From Acidobacteriaceae bacterium (GTDB lineage Bacteria > Acidobacteriota > Terriglobia > Terriglobales > Acidobacteriaceae), in assembly GCA_030037545.1 (NCBI GenBank), contig JASHRF010000084.1, positions 1 through 64,000 on the forward strand: a DNA stretch of 64,000 bases, read 5' to 3'. A program made the position numbers and the translations under genes. The stretch's first letter is position 1; every line of letters starts with the position of its first letter. This document shows, piece after piece, positions 48,265-56,456 of this stretch. A model generated the notes under the pieces. That model saw only the letters and a program-made list of their open reading frames with translations, ran no database searches and was not told the DNA's origin.

Positions 48265-48720
48265 AGGGATTCAGGGGCTGGCGGAAGGGCGGCAAAAGGG
48301 TCCGGTGAAGGCAGGGCCGGATCCGCAAGCTATGCACCTATTTTACCCACCAGGAGGGGATTGCGGCAAGGCCTAAACTGCAAAACAACTCTTTATTTTA
48401 GTTATATTTATGGAGGCTCTAGAGACGCACTGCATTGAAGTTCGAGTGGGTGCCGCAAAAGGTGTTTGTGGCCGCTTTTCTCCCGGTTTTGAAGGCCTCT
48501 GGCCAGGGCTGGAGCGACCATTTGAAAATGGCGCATGTGCCAGGTTCTGGTTATCCCAGTTCCGGCTTTCCGGGTGCTGGCGCCCAGGGAAAGCCCAAGC
48601 GAAAATGGAGGAATTTCCCGTTTGGTGCGCGGCCAGAAAAACGCCTCAGCCGGGTTATTGACAATGCTTCTTCAACGGGCCTAATGTGTGTCTGTTTTGT
48701 TCTGAAAGGAAGGAAGCAAG
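48265..48720. other. 456-base gap between gyrA and the helix-hairpin-helix gene
   Basis: The left 110 bases hold the gyrA leader and promoter. The rest has open frames without support. No repeat, tRNA or known RNA was recognised. TTATAT near 48400 could be a -10 for rightward transcription but lacks a partner. Confidence 0.4.
48340..48369 (-). promoter_or_regulatory. Probable gyrA promoter
   Basis: On the minus strand TTGCCG (48369-48364), an 18-base spacer and TAAAAT (48345-48340) form a fair sigma70-type promoter. The start point would be near 48333, giving a leader of about 70 bases before the gyrA ATG at 48264. Confidence 0.4.
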
Positions 48721-49278
48721 ATGGTGGCGTATTTTCAGCTGCAGCCTGCGGAATCGGAGCTTCAGCAGCTCGCCGAGGAGTACTGGCAGAAAACCGGTGA
48801 AAAGGACCGCGAACACGAAAAGACGGCGTTTGAAGCCGGGGAAGCGATTCGCAACGGCGATTACACGCTGGCCAATCTGGAAGCCATCGTGCGTTGGAAG
48901 TCGGAACGGCTGGTGCAATACCTGATCGGCAACAGCAACGACAAAATCCGCCGCGTGTTGGCCGTGGCCGCCTCGCCCGCGACTTCAACCGGGGAGGCCG
49001 TGAAGGCGCTGCTGGAGCTGCACGGCGTAGATCTTCCGGTGGCTTCGGCGATCCTGGCGGCGATTTTTCCGGAGCGCTACACGGTGCTTGACTACCGCGC
49101 GCTGGAGGCGCTCGGCCACGCGCGGCACGACGTCCGTTTTTACGAAGAGTATCTGGCTTTCTGCAAGCGGTTGGCCGAGAGTAACGTCGTGAAGCCGCAG
49201 AGCGAACTGCCAGCACCCACGCCGCTGCGTACACTCGATCGCGCGCTGTGGGAGTGGTCGCGGAAGTACTCCGGGTAA
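48721..49278 (+). CDS. Helix-hairpin-helix protein of unknown function
   Basis: 185 residues, with GGAAG six bases before the ATG. The whole protein is predicted helical. Residues about 95-130 form a helix-hairpin-helix-like block: ALLELHGVDLPVASAILAAI followed by PERYTVLDYRALEALG. In HhH-GPD DNA glycosylases the hairpin is followed by a catalytic aspartate in V(D)xHV; here the aspartate of LDYRAL is in a comparable place. The size is too small for a full glycosylase and no iron-sulfur cysteines are present. It may be a divergent DNA-binding or repair-like protein. The neighbours (gyrA opposite, a membrane protein next) give no clue. Confidence 0.6.
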   Translation: MVAYFQLQPAESELQQLAEEYWQKTGEKDREHEKTAFEAGEAIRNGDYTLANLEAIVRWKSERLVQYLIGNSNDKIRRVLAVAASPATSTGEAVKALLELHGVDLPVASAILAAIFPERYTVLDYRALEALGHARHDVRFYEEYLAFCKRLAESNVVKPQSELPAPTPLRTLDRALWEWSRKYSG

Positions 49279-49407
49279 GCCGGAGCTGGCGATCTGTCCG
49301 CACATTCTACCGGGTCTCTGCATCTCGCGTTTTTTCGCTGCGGGAGGCGGGAACGGCAAGCAGGGAATGCCTGCGGTGCGCAAGCCGCCGCGGAAAGGAC
49401 CAGAGCC

Positions 49408-49872
49408 ATGGGCCGCCGCAATCGAATTGCGCGTACAGTCACTGCTTTAGGCGTTGCTGTGTTGTTTGCAACCGCCTGTGTTCACGGTCTCGCTTATGCG
49501 ACGACGTTTTCTCCAGCCGTGGCCGCGTCGAACCTGCGCACTTCTCTCGAAGCCATTTGTCGAATTGCTTTCCTGGCCATGGCATGGCATTGGATAGTTC
49601 TGGGCATCATTGTGCTTCTTGCTGCGTTCGCGGAGACGCAGCTGGGCAAACCGCTGGTGCTGATTTGCGGCGTTGCCATGCTTGCAGAAACGGGCCTGAC
49701 GCTTGGCTTCATTGCTCCCTTTATCGGCAATGAATTGATCGGCACTGCCGGTTTGCTGATCGTTTGTGGTGGTCTGCTGTTGGAGCGCGCCGGTCGAGCC
49801 CGTGCCGGTCGGGATAAGGTGGAGCGCGGCTCCGATGCGGACTCCAAGCCGGCGCCGGCCCATCAACTATGA
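49408..49872 (+). CDS. Small integral membrane protein, unknown function
   Basis: 154 residues with four predicted membrane segments: VTALGVAVLFATACVHGLAY, AMAWHWIVLGIIVLLAAFA, PLVLICGVAMLAETGLTLGF and IGTAGLLIVCGGLLL. The C-terminus is charged and probably cytoplasmic. GGACCAGAG lies just before the ATG. No family was recognised; the layout resembles small four-helix membrane proteins of the DUF type. It lies between the helix-hairpin-helix gene and kdsA on the same strand without overlap. Confidence 0.55.
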   Translation: MGRRNRIARTVTALGVAVLFATACVHGLAYATTFSPAVAASNLRTSLEAICRIAFLAMAWHWIVLGIIVLLAAFAETQLGKPLVLICGVAMLAETGLTLGFIAPFIGNELIGTAGLLIVCGGLLLERAGRARAGRDKVERGSDADSKPAPAHQL

Positions 49873-49984
49873 CTGGCGAGCACAACTGCGCGGTGACCGG
49901 CTGGTCTCTTCACCGGATGGCCCGAGGCAATTGTAGGATCATCGGTTGCGCGCCGTCTTCACCGCTCGCGGTACAATCGCCCTC

Positions 49985-50797
49985 GTGAGCAACTCCTTTG
50001 AAATCGGCCCGGTACAGGTGGGCGCGGGCCGGCTCTTCCTCATCGCCGGACCATGCGTCATCGAGAGCGAGTACCATGCGCGCAAGATGGCTGAAGCCGT
50101 TCAGCAAATCACCGCCGACCTCGGTGTGCCTTACATCTTCAAAGCCAGCTACGACAAGGCCAACCGCACCAGCGTGAAGAGCTATCGCGGGCCGGGGCTG
50201 TTCGAGGGCACGCGCATTCTGGGGCGCCTGGCGCGCGAAACCGGACTGCCCGTGCTCACCGACGTACATGAGCCCAGCCACTGCGAAGTGGCCGCCGAAG
50301 CTGTGGACGTGCTGCAGATTCCGGCCTTTCTGTGCCGGCAGACCGACCTGCTGGTGGCAGCCGGCAAAACCGGCCGCGCCGTCAACATCAAGAAAGGCCA
50401 GTTCGTGGCCCCTTGGGATATGAAGTACCCGCTTGAGAAGATCCGTTCCACCGGCAACGAGCGCGTCTTCCTCACCGAGCGCGGCTCCAGCTTCGGCTAC
50501 AACAACCTCGTAGCGGATTTCCGCTCGCTCGCCTATATGCGCCAGCTTGCGCCGGTAGTCTTTGACGGCACGCACAGCGTGCAGCAGCCCTCGGCGGCCG
50601 ACGGCGTAAGCGGAGGCCAGCCGGAATTCATTCCGCTGCTGACGCGCGCCGCCGTGGCTGTGGGCGTGGACGGCGTGTTCCTTGAAGTGCACGACGACCC
50701 GCCCCGCGCCAAATCCGACGGCGCCAATGCTCTGGACCTGAAGCTGCTCAGACCTCTTCTGGAGCGGCTGCTGGCGATTCATGTGGCAGCGAACTGA
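49985..50797 (+). CDS. kdsA: 3-deoxy-8-phosphooctulonate synthase
   Basis: 270 residues from the GTG at 49985, giving SNSFEIGPVQVG at the start as in the family; the frame extends to a TTG at 49946 without support. TACAAT 12-17 bases before the GTG may be the -10, so the transcript would be almost leaderless. Conserved blocks: FLIAGPCVIESE, FKASYDKANRTS, LTDVHEP, LCRQTDLL, NIKKGQF and FDGTHSVQQPS. The enzyme makes KDO-8-phosphate from arabinose-5-phosphate and phosphoenolpyruvate, the first step of KDO synthesis for LPS. No metal-site cysteine was looked for beyond the PCVIES block. A good terminator follows 13 bases after the stop. Confidence 0.95.
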   Translation: MSNSFEIGPVQVGAGRLFLIAGPCVIESEYHARKMAEAVQQITADLGVPYIFKASYDKANRTSVKSYRGPGLFEGTRILGRLARETGLPVLTDVHEPSHCEVAAEAVDVLQIPAFLCRQTDLLVAAGKTGRAVNIKKGQFVAPWDMKYPLEKIRSTGNERVFLTERGSSFGYNNLVADFRSLAYMRQLAPVVFDGTHSVQQPSAADGVSGGQPEFIPLLTRAAVAVGVDGVFLEVHDDPPRAKSDGANALDLKLLRPLLERLLAIHVAAN

Positions 50798-50809
50798 CCC
50801 TGTCGAGCA

Positions 50810-50845
50810 GCGCCGCCAATCAACTCTCGCGGCAGGCGCTTTTTT
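50810..50845 (+). terminator. Intrinsic terminator after kdsA
   Basis: GCGCCGCC (50810-50817) pairs with GGC-A-GGCGC (50831-50839) and is followed by six T residues (50840-50845). It lies 13 bases after the kdsA stop codon. Confidence 0.75.
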
Positions 50846-51206
50846 GAGATCCAGAGACACCTCCGGTTCGAGCGCTGAACTTCCGCGGCACTCGCCACTT
50901 GCCGTGGGGCTCCTCTTTTCGGTTCGTTCTTCGCCTTTCCTTTGTGCCGTGGAACTGGACGAGTGCGCCATCAAACCCTATGAATGTGCAATTACTTGCA
51001 TAGAGGATGGACCGTCTGCGCGTAAGTCGTTGAATTCAAATCAACAAACTAAGGAACCAGGATTGCTCCGTGGACAGTGCTATCCGCTTGCCGGAGCCTG
51101 TTCGGCGGATAGTTCGAGTCCGCCTCAACGCCTCAGGTGCGCGCGTTGGCTGGGACACGATGGTGCCGCAAATTGATCGACGAAGGACGGGGAGGCAGGG
51201 TCACTC
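50846..51206. other. Upstream region of the PEP-CTERM gene
   Basis: No gene seen. The stretch is less GC-rich towards the right, contains the palindrome TTGAATTCAA at 51030-51039 and ends in a GGGGAGG ribosome binding site 11 bases before the next ATG. The promoter of the PEP-CTERM gene must lie here; no convincing -35/-10 pair is visible. Confidence 0.4.
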
Positions 51207-51923
51207 ATGAAGAAACTCCAGGTATGCACATTTCTCTCCATTTTGGCGCTATATTTTCTGGCCGCAGCTAACCCGCTGAAGGCACACGCAGACACTGTCA
51301 CCCTGACGCTGGAAAACGAAGGTCCCGGGAACAACTCCGGGGGTGTTTACACGTATCCCTACAACTTCAGCATTGACGGCAGCAGTACGTACACGTCATT
51401 GATGTGCTACATCTACTACGACGAGATCTACAACGGGGAAACTTGGACCGCCACCGTCACCAATCTGGCTGCGTTGATTTCCACTTCGTCGACAAGCGTT
51501 GCAGACCAGTATGAGGAGCTTGCCTATCTTTACAATGTAGCCGACACCAGTACCAACGCAGCCACCGTCAGCTTGGCACAATGGGCGGCATGGGAGCTTT
51601 TCGATCCCACTGATCTCCCCAGCGATCTGCCCACCGCCGCTCCCGCCCCGCCAACCGCAGCGGAGATAGCCGCTGAATTGACCTTGGCGCAAGATTCTAT
51701 CGGGACCCTCGACTACGCGGACTATGTGCTGTACACGCCCGTAGCTAACTCGCAAACACCTCTTGACGACGGAACGCCGCAATCCTTCATCGGCGCCGTC
51801 ACTCCGGAGCCCAGCAGTTTCCTTTTGTTGGGGAGCGGCCTGCTGATCCTGGCCGGTTTCACTTTAAGCGATAAGCGTCGAGCGAAATGGGCGACCGTCA
51901 TCGTTGGACGCCGGATGGTTTGA
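51207..51923 (+). CDS. PEP-CTERM sorting-signal protein
   Basis: 238 residues. A signal peptide (FLSILALYFLAAANPLKAHA) is followed by a low-charge extracellular domain rich in Thr, Ser, Tyr and Asn (GGVYTYPYNFSIDGSS, MCYIYYDEIYNGETW). The end is a PEP-CTERM signal: VTPEPSSFLLLGSGLLILAG, then a basic KRRAK stretch. Such proteins are processed by an exosortase (EpsH family) and released or anchored together with exopolysaccharide. No exosortase gene is in the window. The mature domain resembles those of other short PEP-CTERM proteins of unknown function. Confidence 0.88.
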   Translation: MKKLQVCTFLSILALYFLAAANPLKAHADTVTLTLENEGPGNNSGGVYTYPYNFSIDGSSTYTSLMCYIYYDEIYNGETWTATVTNLAALISTSSTSVADQYEELAYLYNVADTSTNAATVSLAQWAAWELFDPTDLPSDLPTAAPAPPTAAEIAAELTLAQDSIGTLDYADYVLYTPVANSQTPLDDGTPQSFIGAVTPEPSSFLLLGSGLLILAGFTLSDKRRAKWATVIVGRRMV

Positions 51924-52274
51924 GTTCCTCCGCAACGTCCAGCAGCCCGGCAAACTGAAGCGGGTCCAGAGTTCCTACATTCGTTTTTGGCAGCCGCAAA
52001 TGGTGGCTTTTTCTTGATGAAAGGGCCATCTGGCTGCCGAGGTTTCGGGGCATGGAAACTGTGAAACCGCTATAGGTGTTATTCTCCACGCCCATGAGTG
52101 ACGCCTCAATTCTCGATCGTTCAGAGATGCCGAGATCACGGAAGCGCATTATCTCGAGCTCCTCCAGCTTGGCGGTTCATGCAGCGGGAATCGTCGCGCA
52201 GATGAGAAAACCCCAAAATCAGCGAAGGGATCGGGTGGAATGATCCTCCCGCTGCACCCTCCTCCTTGACCAAG
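51924..52274. other. Gap between the PEP-CTERM and PAP2 genes
   Basis: No gene supported. A worn family B repeat lies at about 51975-52062. A 49-codon frame at 52093-52242 contains SSSLAVHAAGIVAQM, which faintly recalls a TonB membrane start, but it is too short and has no ribosome binding site. Confidence 0.4.
51975..52062 (-). repeat. MITE-like palindromic element, family B, copy 3 (degenerate)
   Basis: Read on the minus strand, the core GAAACCTCGGCAGCCAGATG, then a CTTTCATCAAGAAAAAGCC stretch, aligns with the cores of the copies at 11.9 and 54.4 kb. The terminal inverted repeats of this copy cannot be defined, so its borders are approximate. Confidence 0.4.
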
Positions 52275-53168
52275 CTAGGATGAGCGAAAGCGGGTCACTC
52301 CGGAACGAAGGCGCGCTTGCGCCCTGCGGCGTATGCGGGACACTATGGATACGACATAGATCGCGGCTGCTGAGAAAGCAGCCAATGCGATGAAGCCTCC
52401 CCAGGAATCGATTGGACGGTGCAAGTGGGATGGCGTACCCCTGCGATGGAACGCGGCCAAAACAGCATGAAGCATGGCGTTCCCCAAGTTTCGGAGACCG
52501 TCGAAAACCGTTGTCATCTGATAAGACAATAGAAACGCGGCAGGGTAAAACCATTGAGGCTTGGAATCCGCCGCGCGTACCGGTCGTGCGGCAATCGACT
52601 GAAGCCAGTCACTCCTGACCGCAATCCACGCGACCGCGATTCCTATTGCAGTCCCCGCAACGATATCGGATGCATAATGGATTCCGAGATAAATTCGAGT
52701 CAAGCAGATCCATACGGCTGTGTAAATCGCAATGGGAATCGCGAGGCGGCGTGACAGGTACATTACTCCGAAGGCCAAAGCGAAGTAGTACGCAGCGGTG
52801 TCGCTCGGGAATCCGCTCCAGTTGACCAGATCGTAGTGGAATGCAACCGCGTAGGAAGGATGGGCGAGGGTCGGATCGTCCATCGGCCTGATTCGAAATG
52901 GCACCGTGAAAGCGATGGTGCGGACCGCGGCGATTGCCAATATTGCCCCAATCAAGGCTGCAAGAATGACCCTGCGGCGCCTTTCTCGATCGGTGCCAGG
53001 ACGAAACCAAAGATACCAGTAGATCGCGAAAAAAACCCCGCCCTTAAGTAGTCTGTTCGACTCTTCGACGGCTGCCAGGCGATCCAGGAACCAGTTACCA
53101 GCGAAGCTGCTGAAGAAATGGTAAATATTGATATCGACGACGCGGATTCCTTGCAGAATGGCCCTCAT
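52275..53168 (-). CDS. PAP2-family membrane protein with altered active-site motif
   Basis: 297 residues with about six membrane segments. PAP2 motif 1 is reduced to RIRP (94-95 RP). Motif 2 is FPSDTAAYYF (PSDT at 121-124), where phosphatases have PS(G/D)H. Motif 3 TRIYLGIHYASD (157-168) is intact, with Arg158, His164 and Asp168. The histidine of motif 2 acts as the general acid in PAP2 phosphatases, and Thr here (codon ACC) would remove it. The last 90 residues add a further membrane segment and a basic tail. It resembles undecaprenyl-pyrophosphate phosphatases of the BcrC/PgpB kind in layout. Either it has lost catalysis or uses another residue. Confidence 0.8.
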   Translation of the reverse strand: MRAILQGIRVVDINIYHFFSSFAGNWFLDRLAAVEESNRLLKGGVFFAIYWYLWFRPGTDRERRRRVILAALIGAILAIAAVRTIAFTVPFRIRPMDDPTLAHPSYAVAFHYDLVNWSGFPSDTAAYYFALAFGVMYLSRRLAIPIAIYTAVWICLTRIYLGIHYASDIVAGTAIGIAVAWIAVRSDWLQSIAARPVRAADSKPQWFYPAAFLLSYQMTTVFDGLRNLGNAMLHAVLAAFHRRGTPSHLHRPIDSWGGFIALAAFSAAAIYVVSIVSRIRRRAQARLRSGVTRFRSS

Positions 53169-53508
53169 GCCGATACCTCGGGCTTTGAACGAAAATTTAG
53201 GAAAGAGAACTCTAGTCTGTGAAGACGCAAATCGAGTCCTCCGGTTTACCGCCGGGATCGCTTTTTTGTGCGAAGCCGATCCGAAGGCACCGATTCCTCA
53301 GATTATGTACCCGATAAAGAAGGGTTCCATTTCCCGTTATGAGCATCGGAAGCGGAGGTGCCGCATAACGTACTACTGGCTACATGCGGAGGACGCGCGC
53401 CCCCAGGACCAAATTGGGCAGGTGATCGGAGAATCGTTGAAGGTTCCCGGGCAAACGCCGGAATTAGCGGCTCGATCCAGAGGAAGCGCAATTCACAACG
53501 TCAGAATC
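53169..53508. other. Gap between the PAP2 and comEC genes
   Basis: Nothing recognised on either strand. It holds the upstream region of the PAP2 gene and the downstream region of comEC, both on the minus strand. No hairpin with a T-tract marks the end of the comEC transcript. Confidence 0.4.
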
Positions 53509-56376
53509 TCAAGGCGCGTTCTGCAGGCCGCACTCCGACATTGGCCTGACAGTCGCCCCGTTAAGGACGAAGCATGTGATCCCGTTGATGTCCGTGCGGT
53601 ACGTGCGTACATGGGCGGTCTGAAGCGCGCTCAGCACCTCCTGCCGCGGATGCCCATAGCGGTTGTGTAATCCGCAAGAGATGACCGCCCACTGCGGAGC
53701 CACGCGGGCCAGGAACTCGGGCCGCGTGGAAGTGGCGCTGCCGTGATGGCCCACCTTGAGCAGCGTGCTTTGGATATCGTGGCCGGGCAGCATGGCCTGG
53801 GCAACCATCGCGTCTTCGATCGGCGCTTCGGCGTCGCCCTCCAGCATCACCGACGTTGCGCCATAGGCCATGCGCAGCACCAGCGAGTCGTTATTCGTAG
53901 GCACGGGTTGGGGCTGATAATTGCGGAACGGAGCGAGTACTGCGATCTGCGCGCTGCCGAAAGTAAACGCATCGCCGGCGCGGAAGGTGCGCACACGCAC
54001 GTGCAGCGCCGCTGCCTCAGCCAGCAGCGCCTTATAGACGGCGACGCGCGGATTGTTTCCCACCCACAGCTCGTCGGGATGAAAGTTGCGCAGCACCGCA
54101 GGCAGGCCGCCAATGTGGTCGGCGTGCGCGTGGGTAAGCGCTACTGCGTCCAGATGCCGGACGCCGCGCGACCACAGCGTGGCCGAAACTACTTCCTCGC
54201 CGATATCGAAATCCTGCGGCGCCTGTCGCGGCCCGCCTCCAAAGCCACCGCCGTCGATTAGCAGGGTTTTGCCGTCGGGCGTGATGAGAAGCAGCGAGTC
54301 GCCCTGGCCCACGTCGATGGCTTCCATGAGCAGGGCGCCGCGCGGACGATCGATGGGACGCGGAACCACGGCGGAGACTGCGGCGAGCAGCAGCGCAGCC
54401 CACGCCATGCGGCGCGGCCACGCTCGATGCGCGCCCATAGCATTTCCCGAATCTCTGTAGACCGAAGCCTCACTGCCAAGCGGCTTTTTCCTCAAGAAAA
54501 AGACCCTCTTCAATGCTCTCAAGGGTGCAGGTAAATTCGGGAAATGCTCTAGGTGCGCCAGCGCGATGGCCGCAGCCAGCAGCAGGCAAAAAGCGGCCGA
54601 TTGCCACAGCAGCGGGCCGGGAATGCGGAAGTCGCCCAGCGCCATGCCGCCGAACAGATGAACGAGGCCGACGCCGAAATTCAGCACCAGCGCGACGAAC
54701 ATGGCCGGAAGCGCCGCGAGGGCCGGCCAAATGAAGAGCAGCAGCAACGTAAGCAGCGCCGCCGGCATCAGCACCAGCAGCAGCGGCAGGATGAAGAGAT
54801 TGACGGGCAGCGCGAAGAGCGTGATGCGGTGAAAGTAGATGGCCATGGGCAAGGCCATTGCTAACTCAATCACACAGGAGACGACCACCAATTCAACCGC
54901 GCGAATCGAAACCCGAACCGCCCAGGGAAAAAACCGCCAGGCCGCAATACCGCTTGCGGCATGTTGCAAACGCGCCGCAATCATGCGCAGAGCTACACGA
55001 AATGCAGCCAGCTTCGGCGACAGCTTGATGTCGATGGCCACGGTTCGCAGATTGCGCGTAGCGCCAAGATAGGGATGAATGGTAGCCCGCAACAGCGGCG
55101 CGGCGATGCCGGCGATGGCCACCACCGCGAGCAGCGTCATCTGAAAGCTGGAGTCGAACAGGCTGCGCGGACTCACTACCAGCAGGCACAGCGCCGCGAA
55201 GCCGATGAGGTTGAGCGGGTTGCGCTCGCGATACACGAGGCGGCCAAGCAGGTAGAGGGTGACCATCCACAGTGAGCGCTGCACGGGCGTGGCGAAGCCG
55301 GTGAAGAGCGCGTATCCGAATGAGGCGGCGATGGTGACCAGCGTGGCCGGAACACGCGGCAGGCGCAAGCAGCGGGCAATCCAGAAAATACATCCGGCCA
55401 CGATGGCAAGATGAAATCCCGAAACCACGAGCATGTGAAACGAGCCGGTGCGCTCGAAGCCTACGCGCAGCGAGTGGGTAAGATAAGTGCGGTCTCCGGC
55501 TACCATGGCAGCCAACATGATGGCGTCGTCTTCGCTCAGGCGCAGCGGCGCGGGCAGGCGGCGCATGGCCGCAGGCAGGGCCAGCAGCCGCGTGGTGGTT
55601 GCATGCTGCCATCCCCGCACCATACAAGCGAAAGACGCGCCGTGCCATGAGCCCAGGCGTTCCACGCGATCCAGGCTGACGCCGGCACTCGACGTGATGC
55701 CCTGATCAAGCAGATAGCCGGTCCGGCTCCAGACGCCGGGATCGTGGTAGGTTTCCGGCGGCAGGAGGCGAACGATGGCGCGAATGCGCTCTCCGCATCG
55801 GAACGGCTGCGGTGGCTGCTGTGCAGCAGGAACCGGGGAGGCAGCTTCATTCTCTTCGGGCGCGGGCCAGCGTACGGTGAGCCGCACGCCGCCGGTGACG
55901 GGAAGTTGTTGGTCGGCATCGTCGGTGACCTCTTCGAGCGTTGCCACGCGTAGATCGATTCTTTGCGAGGGCGCAGTCAGCGTGAGCTCGTCGACATTCT
56001 GCTCGGGATCGATGCGCAGCGGGCCGGCGTCCGTGACCGTGCCTTCAACGGTGCGCAGCAGGCCGTCGGAGAGCCGCGCGAGCGCAGGCGCGGGCGTGGG
56101 GTGGGGCTGCATCTCCGCACACCATGCGCCCAGCAGCAGCCACAGCGCGGCCAATGGCAGCCAGGCGGCGCGCGGGGCGCGCAGCGCGGCCACCGCGCAC
56201 AGTGCGGCGCACGGGGCAAGCGCAACCAGGGCGAGAGTGGGCCGCAGCCACAGCCATTGCGCAACTGCGATGCCGGCGGCGAACTGCCATGCGGCGTGGA
56301 ACAGCGGGACCGCATGCAGACCAGCAGAAGCTGGGCTGTCGAGCGTATGCCCGGTGCTGGCCGCATCCACTGCCAT
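53509..56376 (-). CDS. comEC: ComEC/Rec2-type DNA uptake channel protein
   Basis: 955 residues. An N-terminal DUF4131 region has membrane segments (WLRPTLALVALAPCAALCA) and an OB-like part. The Competence domain spans about 250-600, with MLAAMVAGDRTYL, FHMLVVSGFHLAIVAGCIFW and GFATPVQRSLWM. The C-terminal metallo-beta-lactamase domain is at about 680-930, with IDVGQGDSLLLITPDGKTLL and LTHAHADHIGG. ComEC forms the inner-membrane channel for single-stranded DNA in natural transformation. Residues about 610-646, just before the lactamase domain, are encoded by a complete palindromic repeat. The gene is last in the valS-to-comEC run, 80 bases after the methyltransferase gene. No other com genes are present. 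Confidence 0.9.
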   Translation of the reverse strand: MAVDAASTGHTLDSPASAGLHAVPLFHAAWQFAAGIAVAQWLWLRPTLALVALAPCAALCAVAALRAPRAAWLPLAALWLLLGAWCAEMQPHPTPAPALARLSDGLLRTVEGTVTDAGPLRIDPEQNVDELTLTAPSQRIDLRVATLEEVTDDADQQLPVTGGVRLTVRWPAPEENEAASPVPAAQQPPQPFRCGERIRAIVRLLPPETYHDPGVWSRTGYLLDQGITSSAGVSLDRVERLGSWHGASFACMVRGWQHATTTRLLALPAAMRRLPAPLRLSEDDAIMLAAMVAGDRTYLTHSLRVGFERTGSFHMLVVSGFHLAIVAGCIFWIARCLRLPRVPATLVTIAASFGYALFTGFATPVQRSLWMVTLYLLGRLVYRERNPLNLIGFAALCLLVVSPRSLFDSSFQMTLLAVVAIAGIAAPLLRATIHPYLGATRNLRTVAIDIKLSPKLAAFRVALRMIAARLQHAASGIAAWRFFPWAVRVSIRAVELVVVSCVIELAMALPMAIYFHRITLFALPVNLFILPLLLVLMPAALLTLLLLFIWPALAALPAMFVALVLNFGVGLVHLFGGMALGDFRIPGPLLWQSAAFCLLLAAAIALAHLEHFPNLPAPLRALKRVFFLRKKPLGSEASVYRDSGNAMGAHRAWPRRMAWAALLLAAVSAVVPRPIDRPRGALLMEAIDVGQGDSLLLITPDGKTLLIDGGGFGGGPRQAPQDFDIGEEVVSATLWSRGVRHLDAVALTHAHADHIGGLPAVLRNFHPDELWVGNNPRVAVYKALLAEAAALHVRVRTFRAGDAFTFGSAQIAVLAPFRNYQPQPVPTNNDSLVLRMAYGATSVMLEGDAEAPIEDAMVAQAMLPGHDIQSTLLKVGHHGSATSTRPEFLARVAPQWAVISCGLHNRYGHPRQEVLSALQTAHVRTYRTDINGITCFVLNGATVRPMSECGLQNAP
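54439..54548 (-). repeat. MITE-like palindromic element, family B, copy 2, within comEC
   Basis: The ends are perfect 14-base inverted repeats, AGCATTTCCCGAAT (54439-54452) and ATTCGGGAAATGCT (54535-54548). The inner hairpin has CTTTTTCCT and AAGAAAAAG arms (54484-54502). The core GCCAAGCGGCTTTTTCCTCA matches the reverse complement of the copy at 11.9 kb with one change. It is read through in frame and encodes FPNLPAPLRALKRVFFLRKK plus the following 15 or so residues. Confidence 0.8.
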
Positions 56377-56456
56377 GCGTACAAAAGCTCAAAGGAATAT
56401 TGCGAGCATCCTATCAGGAAGCGGCGCGCAAAGCACGCGGGATGCTATGGAAAGCC

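Noticed and set aside
52093..52242. Possible TonB N-terminus (SSSLAVHAAGIVAQM)
   Set aside because: Only 49 codons, no ribosome binding site, and the hydrophobic segment is interrupted; a chance likeness is more probable.
53128..53670. 180-codon plus-strand frame across the PAP2 start and the comEC end
   Set aside because: It overlaps two supported genes at its ends and has no start signal or family resemblance.
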